64,000 nt of DNA from Platycnemis pennipes (lineage: Eukaryota; Arthropoda; Insecta; Odonata; Platycnemididae). The DNA is taken from contig OW121846.1 in the NCBI GenBank assembly GCA_933228895.1, positions 49,618,107 through 49,682,106 on the forward strand, in the 5' to 3' direction. The notes beneath the pieces are model-generated. The model searched no databases. It was not told the DNA's origin and was given only the letters and a program-made list of their open reading frames with translations. This document shows positions 57,401-64,000 of this stretch, in pieces; position 1 is the first letter of the stretch; the number at the start of each line of letters is the position of its first letter. The position numbers and the translations under genes were made by a program.

Positions 57401-57589
57401 TTCCAAAGTTTCATAATACCTAAAAATTGCACACATATGTATATAAAAGCCTAATCTCTTTATTAAATTCCTTAATTATGTTCCCCATGAGTACAAATTA
57501 TATTTTTAATATTATATGATATAATAATATTTTAAAACTTACTGTACTGTTATATCTCCAATTTAATTTTCGTGTCTCATCCGTCATGT
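54480..57589. other. 3.1 kb of AT-rich DNA without recognised genes
   Basis: Frames of 105 codons (54671-54988, +) and 119 codons (55023-55382, -) show no family motif. The segment 55120-55140 (gcatttggcaggatggtgta) is weakly like the LINE terminus. Nothing else recognised. Confidence 0.4.
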
Positions 57590-58980
57590 CATACCGTGCT
57601 CGCATCGTCTGTTCCTCAAGGAGGCGGCTGTGAGAAGGCGTCTGACCCCAGTGGGGTGGCCTATCAAGTGATGGTGTCACTTTAAAAACACTATTGAGGC
57701 AGACAACGAGAAACCACCTCAATTTAATTCTACCAAGAACCCAATGGACTAGAACAAGAGAGAATTGAATCCTGGCAACTACGGGGCCCGGGACCAAATT
57801 AATGGGACGGGTGTCGTGCGGGGAAGCAGGGTAAGCAAGGACTCTGCGGTCATCATCTCACGAAATTCTTGCACGAAAAGAAAGACTGCTGCAACGGCAG
57901 CAGCAGAGGCGGCGAAGAAGAAACCAGAGAAGAGAGAATCAATGCTAAGGATCGGGACATGGAACGTTAGGACGATGTTAAGGGCAGGAAAACTAGAAAA
58001 CATTAAGCGTGAAATGGAGAGAGGAGAGATCGATTTGTTGGGATTAAGCAAAGTATGATGGAGAGGCCAGGGGGACTTCTGGAGTGAAAAGTACAGGGTT
58101 ATATACAGTGGAGGGGAAGAAATCCAGCGGGAAGTAGCAGTTGCATTTAATGCAACATTAGGAAAAAGGGTATTGAATGTGGAACAGGTAAGTCATAGAA
58201 TTCTGGCTATCGAAATCAAAGCGAAGCCGGCGAATGAAGTCATAGTACAGATTTACTTGCCGACAGGGGGACATAGAAAAGAGAAATTTGACGAACTATA
58301 TGACCAGTTGGAATAATTAATTGGGAAAGTAAAGGGCAGGAAGAACATAGTAATTATGGGAGATTGGAAAGCTGTAGTAGGGGAAGGGAGGGACGGAAGT
58401 GAAGTAGGGGAGAATTGGCTGGGTGTAAGAAATGACCGGGGTGAGAAAGCAGTGGAGTTCTGTAGGAGGAATAATTTAGTGATTACAAACACGTGGTTTG
58501 ATTACCATCCTAGGCGTAGGTACACATGGAAAATGCCGGGGAATACTGGAAGGTACCAACTAACTATATCATAATTAGGCAAAGATTCAGGAACAGCGTA
58601 AAGAATTCTCATAGTTTCCCAGGTGCAGATTCCGACTCCGACCATAGCTAGGTGGTGATGAAATGTGATATGAGACTAAAAAGTTTGAAAGTAGGAAGAA
58701 AATTAAAAAGTGGGATGTAGGAGCACTAACTGGACGGGAGAGGGGGGAATATCAGGAGATTGTGGATAGATGCATGAGGGAAAAGGAGGGAAGAGGAACA
58801 ATAGATGAAGGGTTGGGAATGATAAAGACGGCTGAGAAAACAATAGGAAATAAAGCTGAGAAAAACAAAAATAAAGCTCAGAAAACAATAGGAACAGCAG
58901 ACGCTAGGAGGATCAAGAAACCATGGATAACAGCAGAAATGATGTGAGACGGACATAGGGATAGGAGGGACATCGTGTGA
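57590..58980 (+). mobile_element. RTE-type LINE, 5' part with endonuclease domain
   Basis: A leader of about 350 bp (gtgtcactttaaaaacac, attgaggcagacaacgagaa, accacctcaatttaattcta) precedes the ORF. The endonuclease region starts at 57942 and is followed after 58560 by sequence up to an AAGKT-poor linker rich in Lys (58760-58950). It stops before the reverse transcriptase. The 3' part is missing, which is unusual for LINE insertions and suggests a later break or rearrangement. Confidence 0.8.
57765..58574 (+). pseudogene. RTE-type LINE endonuclease ORF, broken
   Basis: After a basic Ala/Lys-rich leader (TKRKTAATAAAEAAKKKPEK) the APE-type endonuclease begins with MLRIGTWNVRTMLRAGKLEN and EIDLLGLSKV. 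It continues in the same frame past an in-frame TGA (58056-58058) and a TAA near 58315 to IVIMGDWKAVVGEG and ITNTWFDYHPRRRYTWKMPG. A frameshift near 58560 moves the end (IIIRQRFRNS, PGADSDSDHS) to another frame. The DWKAVVG segment has Lys where this family usually has the catalytic-site Asn. The SDH triad end is kept. The protein cannot be made and is inactive. Confidence 0.8.
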
Positions 58981-59045
58981 AATTTAGGGGTTGGGAGGAA
59001 TCCATTCCATTGGGTCCATTCAAACCTACCGTCACCGGTAGAAAA

Positions 59046-59074
59046 TCTAATAATAATAATAATAATATATCAAT
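59046..59074 (+). repeat. AAT microsatellite
   Basis: (TAA)n-type run taataataataataataat near the end of the LINE-derived region. Trinucleotide tails are common after insertions, but no element end is proven here. Confidence 0.8.
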
Positions 59075-60749
59075 GAGGATAAGGTACGCTGGGTCTTAAA
59101 ATGTATTAAAATATCTTGAGGGGGAGGCATCCACTTAACATCCATGCTGAAGGAATCACTGTTGATCGATGTAAAGATGGCTTGACTTGCCCTCCGTTGA
59201 AAACTTCGTACTCTAATAATTATACTCTTTTACGTTATTCAACACTACTCCATATAGCTATCTAATAGGAGAACCACCTCCTCTCTTCTTAATTTTATAT
59301 CCCCACGACTGCCTCATTGAATCATGTCTCATGATGTACCGGATATGGTTGTTCCTTCTTCTTTTATATACTTGTTCAAATTATAACACACATCAGAGTT
59401 ACGAATATTTATTTAGCATTCGCCACTAGCCACAAGCTAGGTGTCTAGCGGTGTCAGTGAAACTCATATGCATGGAGTTTGAATTTGAATATGTTGAAAT
59501 ATATTTGTTTCCTATGGCTGGCATGCGAATTTTCTCACTCTTACGCTAGATACCTTTGACTATTCCTAACAATAGACTTTGTTCTTTAGGAACGCCAATC
59601 TCCTACGCTGAGTCCCACAGATAACCTAGTCTTAAATTTGAGAGAAAAAAAAAATTGACCTCAGCTGTCGGTTACCACATCAAAATAACGACCAAACATA
59701 TCATTCATGCCGGAAACGGAATTGAAAAGAAAACTATATCCATAGAGTACCCCAAAAACTAACTCGTGGATGTGTGGCAGATGGGGAAAATATGAAAAGA
59801 AATTACAAAATAGATGCGAAAATGATATATTCAAGAAAAATTACACGATAAAGACGTGTGTAGAAATACAAAAGGTAAAAAGAGGGATTTAGGAAGGAAG
59901 AAGATCATGGATACTACTGAGAGAATCCACCTTCGTGGTAAGTAATAACACAGGTCAGGAAAAACATTTCCTACATGAGGCGGAAAGGAGCTTCTGAAGT
60001 GCCGATACTTTTCTTTGATAGAATTACGAACGGCAGATAGTAGGATGCCTGTGAGGAATATGACCTGCAAGAACACTAATTAATTATAGGTTAGGGGGAA
60101 TATGTGGAAGGTAATGAGGCAGAGGATTCGACGTTCTTGTGAGATATTTTAAAGTTGGCGTGGGTAATGATATGCACCTTTAGATGGAGTAATTCATTTC
60201 TGAATCGTACAAGAAGGTGCTTTAAATGAATTTTGAAAATAAATTTTTAGCAAGAAGTCCGAAATGGCCTTAAGATGCAAGCAGAGTTACATGCTTTTTC
60301 GTGCACCTTTAATTATTTTTTCGTTTAATTGAAGCTGAGGTTCCACTTTTGATTTAATGAAAAACCATTCAACGTATTATGCAATAAGAAAGATGCTACA
60401 CATGCATGTATTAAGGCTGTCTTTGTCTTTGTAATTACCGATGCCTATATGAATTACTAATTTTGCTTGATATCATACTGGAAAAATTAGAATAGGTAAG
60501 CGTTTATTAAAGTTTAAATGCCAATATAATTACACTCTTTACTGTATTCTGTCGAACGTTCTCACCCATTTGATATCGTCCAGAGGCTCTGAAGTATGCA
60601 AAAAAATAAAAAATATATCACGGCAAATATTCGGTTGCAATACAGCTACGAAACAATTGCTAATCAAACTTTCGTTAGAATCCATTGATTTGCAATTAGC
60701 CCTTCAAGTTATTATTTTCCTAGTTTAACGTTACTTTTTGCCTCTTCTC
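59075..60749. other. 1.7 kb with small repeat fragments only
   Basis: A tail-only fragment of the main SINE (ttgacctcagctgtcggtta, 59655-59685, +) and a weak LINE-terminus match (59745-59795, ggatgtgtggcagatgggg) are present. No gene recognised. Confidence 0.45.
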
Positions 60750-61163
60750 TCTTGCTGTACAAAAATATATTAGTCTTCTTCTCAATGATATTTAGCTAAT
60801 ATCTGGCCATTGTCTTTTCCATGGTTATTAGAATCTTATTCAGATGTTATCTGTCTCTATTATCGGTGCTTTATCATCAGCAAGCCGAAACATGCTAATT
60901 TTTTCTCTGTGGATATTATGTATGGAATATATTTCATGCTCACTCAAATGCTATATTTTTTTCAAATCTGGGATTGTCTACCTGAAGATCTTTCCTTCTT
61001 TATTCGTTGCTGGCCACGTAACACCCTGGTCCTTCATTTTTCCGAAAACCGCTGCTACTCGATACATGAACTCTCTTTGTCTTCCTCCCGGTATCACTTC
61101 TTCTACTTTCCCCGATTTACCTTTTCGACAAATGCATTTCGTCCCTGACTGAGTCCAATCCAC
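60750..61163 (-). mobile_element. Probable decayed RTE-type reverse transcriptase fragment
   Basis: On the minus strand KISMFRLADDKAPI (around 60902-60860) resembles the catalytic box of RTE-type enzymes with FADD changed to LADD. Upstream lies REFMYRVAAVFGKMKDQGV (61085-61020). Stops interrupt everything between. The family assignment rests on this one box. Confidence 0.35.
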
Positions 61164-63519
61164 CCTTGCCTACATATTCGTACTGTGCTCCATTTAAACC
61201 ATTCTTCCCCATCTCTTCACAACTTTCCTTAATTCCTCATAATACCCGTCCATTGAAAATTCAGTATTCTTTACCAACATCAGTTTCTGAAGGCTTCCAA
61301 GGGCGGAATATTTAATTAGATTCATTTGGCAATTGTTAGCGATAAACTCAAATTTCATGGCCATTTTTAAACCTAAACATACGGCTAGGCGGATCAAACC
61401 AAGATGATCCACATTGCCAGAGTAAGCCGATGTCCTGAAGCTACGATTGGCTAGAATAATCTGTCGCATTCGGCTTTCCTCATCGTCAATCCCCGGTTCT
61501 TTCAATCGCTTGCCAAGGCAATCTGTTGAGGAGTACGAGGGATTTCGTCCACACATGACTGCATTAAGACGCCAGAAGTATTGACTGAGTCCACCGGCAA
61601 CTATACGCAGAATCCGGCGCTACCCACAGAAGCCTTTTGCCTTTAAATTCAGAACCCGTCCCAACTTGCGTATGGAATGATCAGAATTCTAAATATGATT
61701 TTCCCCGGATTTGTCCTACCTCCTCTTTTTCAAAAATTTCTTTCCGAGTGGCGCTATCGACTCTGAATGTTTTATTGCTATTCTTCATTCAGTTTTTTTG
61801 AAAGATTTCCGGAAACCATGGAATCTCTTTTCGATTCATCCCTCATCTCCACAGAATAAGCCACGCTAGGTGGGATTTAACGTTCCGGCACAGAGAGCAT
61901 GCAATTTTTAGGAATCCCGCTCAAAGAATTTGGTGCTGAAACTGCGGTAGATGAATTTCTAATCGGACGGGATGAACTTCAGTCAGAGGTATCTTTGGAA
62001 AAGAAATAGGTTCAATCAAAGAAAGGAATTACTGGCAGAATATAGTGCACCAACTTATTTCCGAATTCATTTGGAAATAACAAAACCCACCTTGATTTTA
62101 CGTGCTACGTGTAATGAATAAAAAGTTGCCATGAAAGTTGCATTTGAAGCTCACGCTGGCTACACTTAATATTTAACGGTTAATTTTATATTAAAATGAA
62201 CGTCAAATACAGCATGGTTTTCTGAAAAGTTTCAAACCCATGAAGTTCACATTACCATGAAATTTACCTTAGTAGCACTGAAGTTGTTATTTTTAGAAAT
62301 AAAAAATATGCAAAGCATAAAAAACATCTTAATGTAAAATAATATGGAAAAATATTTAAAAATTAATTTTTGGCCAATTAAAATATTTAGATGCTATTTA
62401 TGAACATAAGTTTAAACTAGGGCATTAAATGTTTTGGCCAAGTTCTATAGTGAAAATGCTTATCTCCGAACTTCAAGCTTAAAATTCAGGCATTATTTTT
62501 ACAGAAAATGCGAATAGGTTAAACCATAAACCTGTGGAAAATTATTTGAATTTATGCTCATGAAAATATCATTTTGATGCAAGCAACTCCAGTTTGACTT
62601 TTCTGATTGGAGGGAAGTTCCCCTTTCTTCTTTTTTTTCCTTAACCAAAAAATCTTAACCATTGGAAGATGAATAACGGCTAGGTATAATAGATTAGCAG
62701 TATTGTGATACGACATCTCCGCAGATAATGAGGCCTAGGTAAGTTTGCAGTGACCCAGTTCGTAAAAGTTACTCTTTGTATTTTTGACGCGATCAACTGC
62801 ATTGTTATTTCTGTATATTCAATGTTTTTAGATGGATTAAAACGTATAGAGGGAATATTCAATGCTAAACGAAAAAAAAAGATTGAAGCAATTCTCTGCA
62901 CTGCAGTCTAGTTCCTGCTATGCCTTTTGATTTGATTGAGTTGATTGATTTCCTCCTTAACCCATCAGTGATTGAGCTGGATTAAAACAATGGGAGTTTC
63001 TGTCAATGAATAATTCACCATAGTCCGAAAAATCTTGAAACTGGAGATCATGAAAACAGATTTTTCCTTTGATAACAGAATAATCATCTTCAAACCGCAT
63101 TATTTGTGGTAGCTAAGGATGATTACTATTTATCATCATCCGTTTTGGAAGGCCAAACCTTCAATTTCTTATTTGTACATTGAATAAGACGGGTCAAATC
63201 GGGCTCAATTGAATCGGGTTCTGTGCTTTTAGGTCACAATACAAGAGAGCAACATTGAGAGAAACCGTATGGCATCAGCATCGTATGATATTCCCCCCAA
63301 TTAAAAAATAAAACGATTCATATAAAGTTAGCAGAAAACTAACGGGTCCAATAAATGGTTGTCAGGCTATATCGGTAATGATTATGCGCAATGAGTTACG
63401 TCTCTGTTAAAGGAGCTTCAATAAATTAGACAACTCGCTTTCAACACATGCATTTTTTGCACTTGTTCTAAACATCAATTGGACCCGTTCTTCATTAACA
63501 AAAAGTATTTTCCTCTAAT
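61164..63519. other. 2.4 kb of AT-rich DNA without recognised genes
   Basis: A 120-codon minus frame at 61194-61556 lies directly upstream of the decayed reverse transcriptase fragment but has no recognised motif; it could belong to the same old element. A GC-richer patch lies at 61480-61680. Confidence 0.35.
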
Positions 63520-64000
63520 GAAATATCATCATCAGTCAACAATCCTAAATCTGGTTTGACGCAGCCCTCCACTCGATTCAGCCAAGCTCATCATATTAAC
63601 GTAATTCCTCTCTTTCATATCCTTCTCTACCTGTTCCATATCTCAAACGACGCCTGCCTTTGCTAATCTTCACGTTCACTTATCCCACATCGATTGTCTT
63701 CATCAGGGCACCATGTCTTAAGGTATGGCCGATTAGGTTGTCCCGTCTCCTTCTTAGAGTTTTCAGCACTTCTCTTTTCTCCCACTCTACTTAAGACTTC
63801 CTCGTTTGTCACTTGGTCGATCCATTCTATCTTCAGTATTATTTTACCCTTCAATCATTCTTTCACCAGTCAATCACCCTTTTCTTCTCCACTACTGTCA
63901 TCGTCCATACATCACTACCGTAAAGAAACATGCTGATGTACGGACGTACCGATGTACGTCCAGATGAATTGTTTCCTTACTTCTATGGTTGTATTTCCAG
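63520..64000 (-). mobile_element. RTE-type LINE, 3' part, runs off the window
   Basis: The 3' terminus lies at 63520-63575 (atcatcatcagtcaacaatc, ctggtttgacgcagccctcc). In minus direction the ORF end shows KIILKIEWIDQVTNEEVLSR and GEKRSAENSKKETGQ (63850-63760), matching the LTDIVRNEEV block of the copy at 38.3 kb, and further upstream an SD-VWT-like decayed YGSETW region near 63920. It continues beyond 64000. Confidence 0.75.

Overview
This is an AT-rich stretch of animal nuclear DNA, most likely from an arthropod and plausibly a hemimetabolous insect. The transposon mix points that way: RTE-type and CR1/Jockey-type LINE fragments, tRNA-derived SINEs, and small piggyBac-, hAT- and PIF/Harbinger-like DNA elements. 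There are no operons, no long intact open reading frames, and many strong splice-site and CpG-island-like signals. The species call is an inference from repeat types; no host gene could be identified.

Host signal is sparse. The best candidate exon is 11951-12070 (+): a good acceptor, a leader with stops, an ATG in a favourable context, and a consensus donor just after it. A CpG-rich block at 3000-3888 on the same strand ends at a GTGAGT donor and could be the promoter and non-coding first exon of the same gene. Other CpG-rich or GC-rich islands lie at 200-690, 33440-34080 (palindromic CRE and CCAAT box), 36040-36480 (perfect RFX X-box), 50105-50560 (possible ATG plus donor on the minus strand) and 54080-54357 (ending at a donor). 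Much of the window therefore looks intronic or intergenic.

The rest is mobile DNA at different stages of decay. (1) One tRNA-headed SINE family has at least twelve partial or full copies throughout; the copy at 5947-6262 keeps a 14-bp target duplication. (2) A LINE family with a TACATCTACGTAATACCCTG-type 3' end has about a dozen 5'-truncated copies, densest at 45-51 kb. (3) RTE-type LINE pieces lie at 38.1-39.4, 46.2, 53.7, 57.6-59.0, probably 60.8, and 63.5-64.0 kb. (4) A different CR1/Jockey-type tail lies at 1.3-1.9 kb.

DNA elements include a terminal-inverted-repeat element at 5827-6823 with GTTGC motifs phased at about 11 bp; a 2.9-kb TTAA-flanked piggyBac-like element at 37663-40576 that holds an RTE fragment and a foldback; two related PIF/Harbinger-like MITEs (22349-22580 and 41096-41328, the second nested in a SINE); a hAT-like MITE at 45815-46081 with an 8-bp target duplication; a MITE at 11352-11628; and several foldbacks and minisatellites. 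The nesting gives relative ages: the GTTGC element is older than the SINE inside it, and the SINE at 41.05 kb is older than the MITE inside it.
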